This document shows, in pieces, positions 26,773-36,140 of a DNA stretch of 64,000 bases. Each line of letters starts with the position of its first letter. Position 1 is the stretch's first letter. The DNA is from Bacteroidales bacterium. Its GTDB lineage: Bacteria > Bacteroidota > Bacteroidia > Bacteroidales > P3. The notes below the pieces were generated by a model that did no database searches, was not told where the DNA came from, and saw nothing but the letters and a program-made list of their open reading frames with translations. The stretch is from contig JAGBJI010000005.1 in NCBI GenBank assembly GCA_017934545.1, forward strand, positions 186,001 through 250,000, written 5' to 3'. The translations under genes were made by a program, and so were the position numbers.

Positions 26773-27969
26773 ATGAAGATTCTTGTTACGGGCGCAAAGG
26801 GATTTGTTGGTAAGAACCTTTGTGCGCAACTGAATAATATCAAAGATGGGAAAGCACGGAACTATGGTGTAAACGTAGATGCAGTGTATGAGTACGACCT
26901 TGATAGTACGTCGGAGGAACTGAATGCTTGGTGTAAGAAGGCTGACTTCGTGTTTAACTTGGCTGGCGTGAACCGTCCGCAGAATCAAGAAGAGTTCATG
27001 CAGGGTAACTTTGGCTTTGCCAGTACATTGCTTGACGCGCTGAAAAAGCATAAGAACACTTGTCCTGTGATGCTGTCAAGCTCCCAGCAAGCGTCATTGA
27101 CAGGTCGCTTTGGTAATTCTGAATACGGAAGGAGCAAGAAAGCTGGTGAAGATTTATTCTTGGATTACCAAAAGGAAACCGGAGCAAGAGTTCTTGTATA
27201 TAGATTTCCAAACCTATTTGGCAAGTGGTGCAGACCTAACTACAATAGTGCGGTGGCTACGTTTTGTAATGCCATTGCCAATGATCTGCCTTATACGGTG
27301 AATGACTCATCAGTTGAGTTGGAGTTGCTGTATATAGATGACCTTGTGGATGAAATGATAGCCTGCCTAAAGGAAGAGGAACATCATTGCGAGTTTGAAG
27401 GTCTTGACGTTTTGCCCAAGTCAGAGGGAAGTTACTGTTATGTGCCTACGACCCATCAAGCAACGTTGGGCGAGATTGTTGACTTACTGAACAAGTTTGC
27501 GGAACAACCTAAAACACTAATAATACCAGAAATAGGGGAGGGAACTTTTGCGAAGAAGTTGTACTCAACTTATTTGAGTTATTTACCCAAGGAGAAAGTC
27601 GCTTTCCCACTAAAGATGAACGTGGATGAGCGTGGTTCTTTTACAGAATTGATTCATACGCTGAATTGTGGACAGATATCCATCAATATCTCCAAGCCAG
27701 GAATTACGAAGGGGCAGCACTGGCATAATACCAAGTGGGAGTTTTTTATTGTGGTAGCGGGTCACGGACTGATTCAGGAGCGTAAGCTGGGGACGGATGA
27801 AGTGATAGAATTTGAGGTGAGTGGTGATAATATACAGTGCATTCACATGCTGCCGGGCTATACTCACAACATCGTTAACCTTTCTGAAACCGAAAATCTC
27901 GTAACAGTGATGTACTGCAACGAGATTTTCAATCCAGATAAGCCAGACACCTATTTCGAAAAAGTATAA
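26773..27969 (+). CDS. capF: CapF/FnlB-type UDP-sugar reductase with C-terminal cupin
   Basis: This 398-aa bifunctional enzyme of the UDP-L-FucNAc pathway has an N-terminal SDR domain with the nucleotide loop GAKGFVGKNL and an atypical YGRSKKAGED (Tyr and Lys catalytic pair). The C-terminal cupin contains GQHWHNTKWEFFIV with metal-binding His residues. In Staphylococcus CapF the cupin epimerises C3 and the SDR domain reduces C4 of the CapE product. Order capG-capF-capE and short gaps (32 and 25 bases) indicate one operon. Confidence 0.93.
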   Translation: MKILVTGAKGFVGKNLCAQLNNIKDGKARNYGVNVDAVYEYDLDSTSEELNAWCKKADFVFNLAGVNRPQNQEEFMQGNFGFASTLLDALKKHKNTCPVMLSSSQQASLTGRFGNSEYGRSKKAGEDLFLDYQKETGARVLVYRFPNLFGKWCRPNYNSAVATFCNAIANDLPYTVNDSSVELELLYIDDLVDEMIACLKEEEHHCEFEGLDVLPKSEGSYCYVPTTHQATLGEIVDLLNKFAEQPKTLIIPEIGEGTFAKKLYSTYLSYLPKEKVAFPLKMNVDERGSFTELIHTLNCGQISINISKPGITKGQHWHNTKWEFFIVVAGHGLIQERKLGTDEVIEFEVSGDNIQCIHMLPGYTHNIVNLSETENLVTVMYCNEIFNPDKPDTYFEKV

Positions 27970-27994
27970 CGCTAATAATAAAGTATAGAATACA

Positions 27995-29044
27995 ATGAGT
28001 TTGTTTAAAGACAAAGTGTTGCTGATTACGGGTGGCACAGGTAGTTTTGGTAACGCTGTGTTGAACCGTTTTTTAAAGACGGACATTGGTGAAATCCGCA
28101 TCTTCTCGCGTGACGAGAAGAAGCAGGACGATATGCGTCATGCCTTTCAGGCACGTATGCCTGAAGTGGCCAACAAGGTGAAGTTCTACATTGGTGACGT
28201 GCGCAACAAGAGTACGCTGAAGTATGCCATGAAGGGTGTTGACTACGTTTTCCACGCTGCTGCCTTGAAACAAGTACCCTCCTGTGAGTTCTTCCCCATG
28301 GAGGCTGTCAAAACTAATGTGATTGGTACGGACAACACGCTTGATGCTGCCATTGATGCCAGTGTGAAGTGCGTTATCTGCCTCTCCACCGACAAGGCCG
28401 CCTATCCCATCAATGCGATGGGTATCACCAAGGCTATTGAGGAGAAGATTGCCGTGGCCAAATCAAGAATGAGTGGTGACACAAAGATTTGCTGCACCCG
28501 TTATGGCAACGTGATGTGCAGCCGTGGCTCTGTTATCCCCCTCTGGATAGACCAGATTCGCAAAGGCAACCCTATCACGATCACCGAACCCAAGATGACC
28601 CGTTTCATTATGTCGCTCGAAGAAGCCGTCGACCTCGTACTTTTTGCCTTCGAAAATGGTCAGAACGGTGACATCCTCGTCCAGAAAGCTCCCGCATGCA
28701 CCATTCAGACCCAAGCCGAAGCCGTCTGTGAATTGTTTGGCGGTAAGAATGAAGAAATCAAGGTTATCGGCATCCGTCATGGTGAGAAGATGTACGAGAC
28801 GCTGCTCACCAAGGAGGAGTGCGCCAAGGCCGAGGACATGGGTAACTTTTACCGTGTGCCTGCTGACAACCGCGACCTCAATTACGACAAGTATTTCCGT
28901 GAAGGCGACATCAAGCGTGCTACTATCGAGGAGTTTAACTCCGATAACACCATCCGCTTGAATCTAGAAGATACAAAGGCCAAAATTGCTTCTTTGGAGT
29001 ACATTCAGAATGAACTGAACGGCATTCCCAACATCGTGAAGTGA
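27995..29044 (+). CDS. capE: CapE/FnlA-type UDP-GlcNAc 4,6-dehydratase/5-epimerase
   Basis: This 349-aa SDR enzyme does the first step from UDP-GlcNAc to UDP-L-FucNAc. It has TGGTGSFGNAVLNRF at the N-terminus, FSRDEKKQDDMR, HAAALKQVPSCEFFPMEAVKTNV, and the CapE-type MxxxK (MGITK) in AAYPINAMGITKAIEEK in place of the common YxxxK. Together with CapF and CapG this completes the pathway. The codons are noticeably richer in C-ending forms than those of the dcw genes. Confidence 0.93.
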   Translation: MSLFKDKVLLITGGTGSFGNAVLNRFLKTDIGEIRIFSRDEKKQDDMRHAFQARMPEVANKVKFYIGDVRNKSTLKYAMKGVDYVFHAAALKQVPSCEFFPMEAVKTNVIGTDNTLDAAIDASVKCVICLSTDKAAYPINAMGITKAIEEKIAVAKSRMSGDTKICCTRYGNVMCSRGSVIPLWIDQIRKGNPITITEPKMTRFIMSLEEAVDLVLFAFENGQNGDILVQKAPACTIQTQAEAVCELFGGKNEEIKVIGIRHGEKMYETLLTKEECAKAEDMGNFYRVPADNRDLNYDKYFREGDIKRATIEEFNSDNTIRLNLEDTKAKIASLEYIQNELNGIPNIVK

Positions 29045-29233
29045 GTTAACAATTAACATGGCGGTGTGCTTCTTTAGCCTACTTGCTGTTTTCAAGTGAA
29101 ATGATTCTTGTGAGAGTTCTGTAGTAGAATACAGGAGAAGTGTGTTTGCAAAGAATATAATAACAATGTTCAATTTTAAGATATGTTTAATCACGTGTTA
29201 GGACGTATCACTCAGTAAAAATAATACATTCAT

Positions 29234-30208
29234 ATGACATACAAAGAATTACAGTTCCCCAAGAACTCACTGTTTTTGGTGACAGGGGGAGCCGGATTTA
29301 TAGGCTCCAATTTGTGTGAGGCAATACTTAACATGGGTTATAAAGTGAGATGCTTGGATGACTTGAGTACAGGAAAGCAAACCAATGTGGATTTGCTTGC
29401 TGGTAATCCTAACTATGAGTTTATCAAGGGCGACATCAAAGACATTGATACTTGTATGAAGGCTTGTGAGGGAGTTGACTATGTGATGAACGAAGCCGCA
29501 TGGGGTAGTGTCCCCCGTAGTATAGAGATGCCGTTGTTCTACTGCGCTAACAACATCCAGGGCTCTCTGAATATGATGGAAGCAGCCCGTCAGAAAGGTG
29601 TTAAGGCTTTCGTTTATGCTTCTTCAAGTTCTGTTTATGGCGATGAAGCACACTTGCCCAAGCAGGAAGGCGATGAAGGCAATCTTCTTAGCCCCTACGC
29701 ACTGACAAAACGTTGTGATGAAGAATGGGCAAAACAATACAGCCGCCACTATGGTTTGAAAACTATAGGCCTTCGTTATTTCAACGTCTTTGGTCGCCGC
29801 CAAGACCCGTATGGCGCATATGCTGCTGTCATTCCCAAGTTTATAAAGCAACTTCTCAATGATGAACAGCCCACTATTAATGGTGATGGAAAGCAGAGCC
29901 GAGACTTTACTTATATTGAGAATGTGATTGAGGCCAATCTCAAAGCATGCCTTGCTCCTGATGAGGCCAGTGGAGAGGCTTTCAATATTGCTTACGGTGG
30001 TCGCGAGTACTTGATTGACATCTACTACGAATTGACCAAGGCTCTTGGTAAAGACATTGAGCCAAATTTTGGCCCTGACCGCAAGGGAGACATAAAGCAC
30101 AGCAATGCAGATATCAGCAAGGCAAGGCGACTGCTGGGATATGCCCCGCAGTATGACTTTGCTCGTGGTCTGGCAGAGGCTATAGGTTGGTACAAAACGA
30201 ACCTCTAA
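29234..30208 (+). CDS. UDP-GlcNAc/GlcNAcA 4-epimerase (WbpP/TviC-like SDR)
   Basis: This 324-aa extended SDR epimerase has the nucleotide loop TGGAGFIGSNLCE, DDLSTGKQTNVD, and the catalytic YALTK. It resembles WbpP of Pseudomonas and TviC of Salmonella, which interconvert the Glc and Gal forms of UDP-N-acetylhexosamine or its uronic acid. The next gene is a matching UDP-sugar dehydrogenase, so the pair probably makes UDP-GalNAcA or its Glc form. The 189-base gap before it holds no gene. Confidence 0.85.
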   Translation: MTYKELQFPKNSLFLVTGGAGFIGSNLCEAILNMGYKVRCLDDLSTGKQTNVDLLAGNPNYEFIKGDIKDIDTCMKACEGVDYVMNEAAWGSVPRSIEMPLFYCANNIQGSLNMMEAARQKGVKAFVYASSSSVYGDEAHLPKQEGDEGNLLSPYALTKRCDEEWAKQYSRHYGLKTIGLRYFNVFGRRQDPYGAYAAVIPKFIKQLLNDEQPTINGDGKQSRDFTYIENVIEANLKACLAPDEASGEAFNIAYGGREYLIDIYYELTKALGKDIEPNFGPDRKGDIKHSNADISKARRLLGYAPQYDFARGLAEAIGWYKTNL

Positions 30209-30256
30209 TTTTGCGAACATGAATATCACGAATTAAACGAATAAATAGTTATAAAG

Positions 30257-31525
30257 ATGAAAGATACCAAGATTTGCGTAATCGGTCTCGGTTACGTTGG
30301 CTTGCCTTTAGCACACCTATTCTCCACCAAGTACCCCACAGTGGGATTTGACATGAATCAGAAGCGTTGCGATGCGTTGATGACTGGACATGACGCTACG
30401 CTGGAGGTGGCAGATGACATTCTCCAGGATGCCATTAATAACCACGGTTTTGTTTGCACCAGTGACATCAGCCAAATTAAGGATTGTAACTTCTATGTGG
30501 TGGCTGTTCCTACGCCTGTGGATGACGATAATAATCCGGATTTGGCTCCACTTGTGGGTGCAAGTACCACTGTAGGCAAGGTTATCTCGAAGGGTGATGT
30601 GGTGGTTTACGAAAGCACTGTATATCCTGGTGTAACAGAAGACGAGTGCATCCCTGTGGTTGAAAAGGTTTCTGGCTTGAAGATGAATGTGGACTTCTAT
30701 GGTGGATACAGCCCTGAACGCATCAACCCAGGTGACAAACTGCATACTGTGGAACACATAAAGAAAGTTACTTCTGGCTCCACCCCAGAGATAGGCAAAT
30801 ACATCAACGAGGTGTATGCCAGCGTGATAACTGCAGGAACGTATCTTGCTCCGACTATCAAGGTGGCAGAGGCTGCCAAGGTCATTGAAAACTCTCAACG
30901 CGACATCAACATCGCGTTTGTAAACGAGCTTTCCAAGATTTTCAATAAGATGGGCATTGACACGCTCGATGTACTTGAAGCTGCTGGCACGAAGTGGAAC
31001 TTCCTACCTTTCCGTCCTGGACTTGTGGGAGGTCATTGCATTGGTGTTGACCCTTATTATTTGGCACAATGTGCACAGCGTCATGGCTACAATCCTGAGA
31101 TTATCCTTGCCGGTCGCCGTATGAATGATGGCATGGGTGAGTATGTGGCCACAGAGACTATCAAACTCATGCTGAAAAAGGGCATTCAAGTGTTGAACTC
31201 CAATATTATCATTCTTGGTTTTACATTCAAGGAAAACTGCCCAGATGTGCGTAACACCAAGGTTATTGACATATACAATGCTCTAAAGGGATACAATCTA
31301 AACATTACCGTATATGACCCATGGGCTAATCCTGCCATAGTGGAGCATGAGTACGGAATCAGCGTCGTAAACGAACTGCCTACTGAAAAGTTTGATGCTG
31401 CTATTGCTGCAGTTGCTCATAATAAGTTTGACGGATTGGATGTGCCTGCTCTCTTGAAGGAGAAGCACGTCATCTTCGATGTGAAGTGCACGCTCGACCG
31501 CAGCATTGTTGACGGTAGGTTGTAG
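30257..31525 (+). CDS. UDP-N-acetylhexosamine 6-dehydrogenase (WbpO/TviB-like)
   Basis: This 422-aa UDP-sugar dehydrogenase oxidises C6 of a UDP-HexNAc to the uronic acid with NAD+. Visible elements are the Rossmann loop VIGLGYVGLPLA, YESTVYPGVTEDECIP, the substrate region YSPERINPGDK, catalytic Cys261 in GGHCIGVDP, and GFTFKENCPDVRNTK. Similarity to TviB/WbpO rather than Ugd is judged from YSPERINPGDK and length. It pairs with the upstream epimerase. It is the last gene before the defence-like insertion. Confidence 0.88.
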   Translation: MKDTKICVIGLGYVGLPLAHLFSTKYPTVGFDMNQKRCDALMTGHDATLEVADDILQDAINNHGFVCTSDISQIKDCNFYVVAVPTPVDDDNNPDLAPLVGASTTVGKVISKGDVVVYESTVYPGVTEDECIPVVEKVSGLKMNVDFYGGYSPERINPGDKLHTVEHIKKVTSGSTPEIGKYINEVYASVITAGTYLAPTIKVAEAAKVIENSQRDINIAFVNELSKIFNKMGIDTLDVLEAAGTKWNFLPFRPGLVGGHCIGVDPYYLAQCAQRHGYNPEIILAGRRMNDGMGEYVATETIKLMLKKGIQVLNSNIIILGFTFKENCPDVRNTKVIDIYNALKGYNLNITVYDPWANPAIVEHEYGISVVNELPTEKFDAAIAAVAHNKFDGLDVPALLKEKHVIFDVKCTLDRSIVDGRL

Positions 31526-31579
31526 AGTAATAGACCGTTAAAAATCATTAATCATCCTGTTACTCTGGAGAAAAAGTGG

Positions 31580-31587
31580 TAACTTTG
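31580..31587 (+). promoter_or_regulatory. -7 box (TAACTTTG) for the ATPase module
   Basis: TAACTTTG lies 20 bases before the ATG at 31608 in the 82-base gap after the dehydrogenase gene. It suggests the two-gene module has its own transcript inside the polysaccharide locus. Confidence 0.55.
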
Positions 31588-31607
31588 CAACTTAAATAAG
31601 GTTGTAA

Positions 31608-32324
31608 ATGGTCATAGAAATAGATAAATACCCGCTTTTGACGCTTACTGATGTGAGTAAGATATTCACTTCAACGAGTTTCTTGCGACTGTTTCGGGAG
31701 AGGGAAGGCCACGATGCCATGCAAACCTTTATCCTCTGCCCGAACACTTTTGACCCAGAGAAGATGTCTGTTGATTTAGTGGAAGCCAATGGCTTTGCCA
31801 AGGGTTTTGCAATATTTCCGAAGAACGGCTTGAACGTCATCTATCTTGCCTGCATCCTGAACAGTGCTGTCTCATGGGCAGTGATGACAGGCGGCAATAT
31901 GGAAAAACGGTCTTCCATCCTCTTGAAAAATCTGAAGAACGTGCTTGTACGTATGCTTCCAATACGTGAACAGGCAGGCGTGGCCTATCTGCAATACCTG
32001 CTCATGGAGATGAAGCGACAGAAGAACGAAGGGAATACCAACCCATATATAGACTACTGGGCCAGCAAGTATCACGAAGCCATGAATGCCATCGCCTTGG
32101 AGTTGGTGATGCCGCAGGTATTTGACGAATACGAGATAGATGTTCTTGGCTTATGGTTGCAACTGATTGGTACGTGTTCCGCAGATACCCCCGTTACAGA
32201 CTGGGAACATCTCCACGAAATTATTGGAAAAGAACTGCTTGCACCCCAGAACGAGGTGACAGGCAACTTGAACAAACTGCGTGTGGTGATGCGCGAAGTG
32301 ATAGAAAGGAAGGTGCAGAAATGA
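31608..32324 (+). CDS. Unknown protein, possibly a target-recognition (S-subunit-like) domain protein
   Basis: This 238-aa cytoplasmic protein has no signal peptide or membrane segment. I do not recognise it firmly. Residues about 70-140 (IYLACILNSAVSWAVM, then RSSILLKNLKNVLVRMLPIREQAGVAYLQYLL) resemble the C-terminal part of type I restriction specificity subunits or TaqI-like specificity domains, where a LNS motif is followed by L..I.IP and a long helix. The rest is helical with Trp-rich stretches (GLWLQLIGTCSADTPVTDW). It overlaps the ATPase gene by four bases (ATGA), a sign of tight functional pairing, and has its own promoter box, so the N-terminus is probably genuine. Confidence 0.5.
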   Translation: MVIEIDKYPLLTLTDVSKIFTSTSFLRLFREREGHDAMQTFILCPNTFDPEKMSVDLVEANGFAKGFAIFPKNGLNVIYLACILNSAVSWAVMTGGNMEKRSSILLKNLKNVLVRMLPIREQAGVAYLQYLLMEMKRQKNEGNTNPYIDYWASKYHEAMNAIALELVMPQVFDEYEIDVLGLWLQLIGTCSADTPVTDWEHLHEIIGKELLAPQNEVTGNLNKLRVVMREVIERKVQK

Positions 32325-34285
32325 GTTGGAAGATTAAGACCATCAATATCACCAACTTCAAGTTCTTTCACGCAGCATTTCCCCTTGACGTGGATAGCAA
32401 TAACCTCCTGATATACGGGGAGAACGGCAGTGGTAAGAGCAGCATCTACTGGGCACTCTACACTCTCTTCCAAAGCCGCTTGAAACCAGATGCAGCTTCT
32501 GTGGAGAAGTATTTTGACCCCAACGAAGGAGAAAACCTGCGCAATAAATACTCTGCGGATGGTGATGCAGCTAAGGTAGAGGTTATTTTCGAAGACCAAG
32601 ACAATCCTGCTGCCGCTGACAAGCCATACGAAATATCGCTTGACGGTGTGAACACGCAGAATCCCGCAGATTCCTTTTTGGCGTTCACCGTTACCTCCAG
32701 TGACTTTCTGAACTACAAGATGCTCTCGAAGCTCACAGATAAGGACAATAGCGTAGAGAATGATGTCACAGACCTTTTCATCAAGGAGATTTATCCGTTT
32801 GCCGTATTCGACAATGACTATGTTGACCTTAATGGCAACCACAGCGGCGTTCTTCTTGCAGAGACATGGCACAACTACATTTTCGAGGCATTAGGGCAAT
32901 TGAAACATCAGACAGGCAAACGTGCAACTCACTTTGATAAGAACGATATTAAATATGGTCGTTTCAAGAATCTTATCCGCGACTTCCGTAACGAACTAAA
33001 GAACTATCTGGACGACATCAGCCAGCGAGCCACCATCAAGCTCAACAATGAATTTGGGGTGAAGGATGTGGTGATTCGATTGGAGACGGATGCCGCCTAC
33101 CAGTTTGACTTGCAACGCCCAGACTCACTTCGCTACCGTGACCATACCCTACATCCGCTTCATATTCGTATGAAGGCAGAACTTGTCAACGCCCAATTGG
33201 CAGAAGGACGTACAGATATCATCCACCTGCGTACTTTCTTCAACGAAGCCAAGCTTACTTGTATTGGATTGGCAGTGAGATTAGCGGTGGCTGACAAGAA
33301 ATATGTGGCAGGTGGAAACTTAGCCTCCGTCTTGTGTCTGGACGACATGCTGGTCAGCCTTGATATGTGCTACCGTGTGCCGGTTGCAAAAGCGATGCTG
33401 AGTTATGCAAGTAATTATCAGCTCTGCGTGTTCACCCACGACCGGTCGCTCTATAACATGATGCGCAGCACCATCAAAGAACTTGGCCAAAGCGATGACA
33501 ACTGGCGCTACTATGAGTTCTACAGGCCAAACCCTGCCACGGAGGGCTTGGTGGAACCACAACCCAACAAACGCGAAGTAAAAACTACTAAGGATGAAAT
33601 CAAGAAACACCTCGCCACGGGCGATTATCCTGCTGCGGGCAATTATCTGCGCAAGTATGCAGAGGAGATGATAAAAGGCATCCTGCCCTTGAATCTGACA
33701 TATGGCATCAGGAATGGCGAGGTGAAGAGCCTGATGTTGAACGATTTATACCTAAAGACAAAGTCAACACAAGCAGACGGCTTTTGCAAACTCTACGACA
33801 TCAATCCTAATATTATGCCCAACATCTCAAAGTATTTACAGCGATTGATGAATCCCTTGTCACACGACGATAAAGATGTGCCTATCTTCCGTCAGGAACT
33901 GGACGATGCACTGGCAGAGGTTGAAAAATATGAGCCCATGCGTGCAGGGAAGTACGTCATGGTGAACCGTGGTGATGCCGGAGTGAAAGTCTTCCGTATG
34001 GAATTGGCATACATGGGAGCAACCGAAACAGTGGACTTTGTGACTACCGAGCAGTGGGACTACATAGTGTTTCCCGCCCCTACGGGTAAAAAATATAAAG
34101 ATTGTGAGATAAAGATAACCGTTTCGAGCAGTGGACATTTTGTAGTTGATAGCAAGATGCGCGTGAAGAAACTCTATGAGGCATTGAAGAACAGAGTGAC
34201 GGCAGGTACGGCAGCACCCGTGCTGACGCCGTTTGACCAGTCCATAACAGAGGTGGCAAGCGGTACGCTGCTAAACGCATTGTAG
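32321..34285 (+). CDS. RecF/SMC-like AAA ATPase (AAA_23 type), putative defence ATPase
   Basis: This 654-aa protein begins with the RecF-like strand INITNFKFF, then Walker A GENGSGKS (33-40). A middle helical part follows (about 200-310). FFNEAKLTCIGLAVRLA (307-323) fits the ABC signature region, LCLDDMLVSLD (338-348) is Walker B, and FTHD (371-374) is the H-loop. The C-terminal 250 residues are helical and include RLMNPLSHDD. There is no TOPRIM (OLD) or HNH domain in this protein. Such ATPases are common sensor or motor subunits of anti-phage systems. Its partner would be the upstream overlapping gene. Codons are GC-richer than the dcw genes. Confidence 0.8.
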   Translation: MSWKIKTINITNFKFFHAAFPLDVDSNNLLIYGENGSGKSSIYWALYTLFQSRLKPDAASVEKYFDPNEGENLRNKYSADGDAAKVEVIFEDQDNPAAADKPYEISLDGVNTQNPADSFLAFTVTSSDFLNYKMLSKLTDKDNSVENDVTDLFIKEIYPFAVFDNDYVDLNGNHSGVLLAETWHNYIFEALGQLKHQTGKRATHFDKNDIKYGRFKNLIRDFRNELKNYLDDISQRATIKLNNEFGVKDVVIRLETDAAYQFDLQRPDSLRYRDHTLHPLHIRMKAELVNAQLAEGRTDIIHLRTFFNEAKLTCIGLAVRLAVADKKYVAGGNLASVLCLDDMLVSLDMCYRVPVAKAMLSYASNYQLCVFTHDRSLYNMMRSTIKELGQSDDNWRYYEFYRPNPATEGLVEPQPNKREVKTTKDEIKKHLATGDYPAAGNYLRKYAEEMIKGILPLNLTYGIRNGEVKSLMLNDLYLKTKSTQADGFCKLYDINPNIMPNISKYLQRLMNPLSHDDKDVPIFRQELDDALAEVEKYEPMRAGKYVMVNRGDAGVKVFRMELAYMGATETVDFVTTEQWDYIVFPAPTGKKYKDCEIKITVSSSGHFVVDSKMRVKKLYEALKNRVTAGTAAPVLTPFDQSITEVASGTLLNAL

Positions 34286-34309
34286 AATCAATAACAGTGA
34301 TAAAACATT

Positions 34310-34482
34310 ATGTCAATAACAGATTTTGAGACATGGACATCCGCTCTTGACCTTGACTATTACGAGGAGATTGACTCCCTGTATCAGTCAGTGAAACAAG
34401 TAGCAGACTACGGCATGTATCGAACGGCGAGATGGAAGAGACCTGGTATGGCGTAAGGTACGCCAAAGAGAAAGATGACTGA
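34310..34482 (+). pseudogene. Small acidic protein gene, apparently frameshifted
   Basis: From ATG 34310 the frame reads MSITDFETWTSALDLDYYEE and ends at 34456 after RWKRPGMA. A one-base shift near 34420 gives GEMEETWYGVRYAKEKDD ending at TGA 34480-34482, just before the AbiGi-like start. The shifted ending looks more natural. A real protein of about 57 aa belonging to the module is plausible. Family unknown. Confidence 0.4.
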
Positions 34483-34484
34483 CT

Positions 34485-35300
34485 ATGGGACTGAATTCGA
34501 ACATACTCTGGCATCAGACCAATTATAAAAGTCTGCGAAAGATACTGAAAGGCAAACGCTTCCTCTGCGCCTATAGTGTGGAGGATGTGACTGACATAAT
34601 TGGGCAGAATCTCACCTTTCCCATGGTGAGCATGTGCGACCTGCCGTTGTCAGAGTTTTCTGAATTTCAAGGCAAATACGACCATTACTCCATCGGTATG
34701 AGTAGAGAGTGGGACATCAAGAACCGCTTCACACCGATATGGTATTATGAGGCAAAATCCCGTGTACCCCAGTTGTTACGGCGCGAGATATTGAATGCCG
34801 TGAAAAGGGGAGATGATAGTATTACCTCACTGATGGACATACTGTCATACATGAAAAAGGTGGAAGGACCGCTGCCCAAGCACAACTATTAAACCTATCG
34901 TTTCTATGACGATCGCGAGGTGAGGCATGTTCCAAGTTTCGACTATGTGGTTCGCGGTGGAGACAGTCCGTTTTTTACTGAGGAAGAATACGCAGCCTAT
35001 AAAGGCTCGAAAGGCCCCCCCACCATCAATGCCAGTGTGCAGTTTGAATGGTCAGATGTACGCTATATCATAGTCAAGGAAAATGCACAGATTGACAGGA
35101 TGATAACCGACTTGGACTCCTTTGGTTGCAACAACAAGCGTATAGGTGTTTTTTGTGGGTAAGAAGTATTTCAGAATGTTATTGGCTTCAAGCACAACGT
35201 GATGCTACCAGCTCCCGCAGTTCCGTCCATTGACGATAACTTGAAGAAGCAGATAGTGCAGATGTTGACGGACAAACTTGCTGCAATGTTAGCAGAATAG
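34485..35300 (+). pseudogene. AbiGi-like abortive-infection antitoxin gene with two in-frame stops
   Basis: One reading frame of 271 codons is interrupted by TAA at 34890-34892 and TAA at 35160-35162, ending at TAG 35298-35300. The first part (LWHQTNYKSLRKILKGKRF, then FPMVSMCDLPLSEFSEF and YSIGMSREWDIKN) matches my memory of the AbiGi family (putative antitoxin of the AbiG abortive infection system). After the first stop, TYRFYDDREVRHVPSF continues the same protein. No AbiGii toxin is next to it. The stops could be real decay or sequence errors. Confidence 0.68.
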
Positions 35301-35378
35301 TAAAATTGTGAGGTCATATAGCATTGACTATTTGTGGTTTTGTGTGGGATACGATTCTTTATCAAAATTAATTGTAAT

Positions 35379-36120
35379 ATGCTTCAAGTATGGATAGAAC
35401 TGCATGAGATTGGTTGTTTTCTACGGCACCCCAAGCAATAGCCGCATTAGTAGGATTGATATTCACGGGTGTAACTTTCTTCATCGGTACTCTCGATAAA
35501 GAAGCCTCGCTTGATGAAACGAAAGAGGACATTTGTGAGGAGATGAAGAAAGATATCCACACTAAAATGCAATGGCTCTATTGGCTGGCAGGTATCTCTG
35601 CGGTGTGCGATATGCTAGTACTCGTAGTCAATCCAATTGAAAATGAAAAAGTCTTTAGTATCGATGGAACCTTTGACTGGTATCTGCTTGTTGCTGGAAT
35701 AATATTTCTATTCAATCTGGTCACAGTAGGATTCTCCTTATGGTTTATCGTGCGAACTGCAAATCCCAACTATTTTACAAAAATAGCAAACCGAATGTTG
35801 GGGTAGCTCAAGGCGATGTGGTGGAAGCTAAATATTTTATAGCAGCATTTATTGAGATGGAAAAAGCTTTACGTAATTTGCCTTTGAATATAATATGGGA
35901 GGCTCAGCAAATCCAAAGGAATGCAAGTGTCTCAGATATGCTACGTGAATTGAGATATAAGGACTGGTTGGAACAACAAAAAATTGACGACATGTATCAT
36001 CTCAACCGCTTAAGAAATACTGTGGTTCATGGTGAGAATATTTCAAACATTGAGAACTCTGACTATGAGAAGGTAAAAGAGTGTACAGACAAGTTAAAAG
36101 AACTCCGTAATACCCTGTAA
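35379..36120 (+). pseudogene. Membrane protein with C-terminal HEPN-like domain, frameshifted
   Basis: Three overlapping frames together look like one protein. MLQVWIELHEIGCF starts at 35379. A one-base shift near 35415 leads into STAPQAIAALVGLIFTGVTFF and a second hydrophobic segment (YLLVAGIIFLFNLVTVG). A shift near 35800 leads into a helical part ending with HLNRLRNTVVHGENIS. RNTVVH fits the HEPN Rx4H motif, and the following Gly is common in HEPN proteins. Two membrane segments plus a cytoplasmic HEPN domain would suit a membrane-linked effector. It lies in the same block as the ATPase module. Confidence 0.5.
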
Positions 36121-36140
36121 AATTAAAAATATCAAAATAT

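Noticed and set aside
32153-32320. Upstream extension of the ATPase gene
   Set aside because: The 56 codons before ATG 32321 are an out-of-frame shadow of the preceding gene; the RecF-like strand begins right after Met at 32321.
35015-35021. C7 run as another phase-variable switch
   Set aside because: It lies inside a gene already broken by stops and is in frame there; there is no evidence that its length matters.
34485-35300. Recoding of TAA as a sense codon, suggested by in-frame TAA in the AbiGi-like gene
   Set aside because: TAA ends many intact genes in the window at the expected positions, so the standard code applies.
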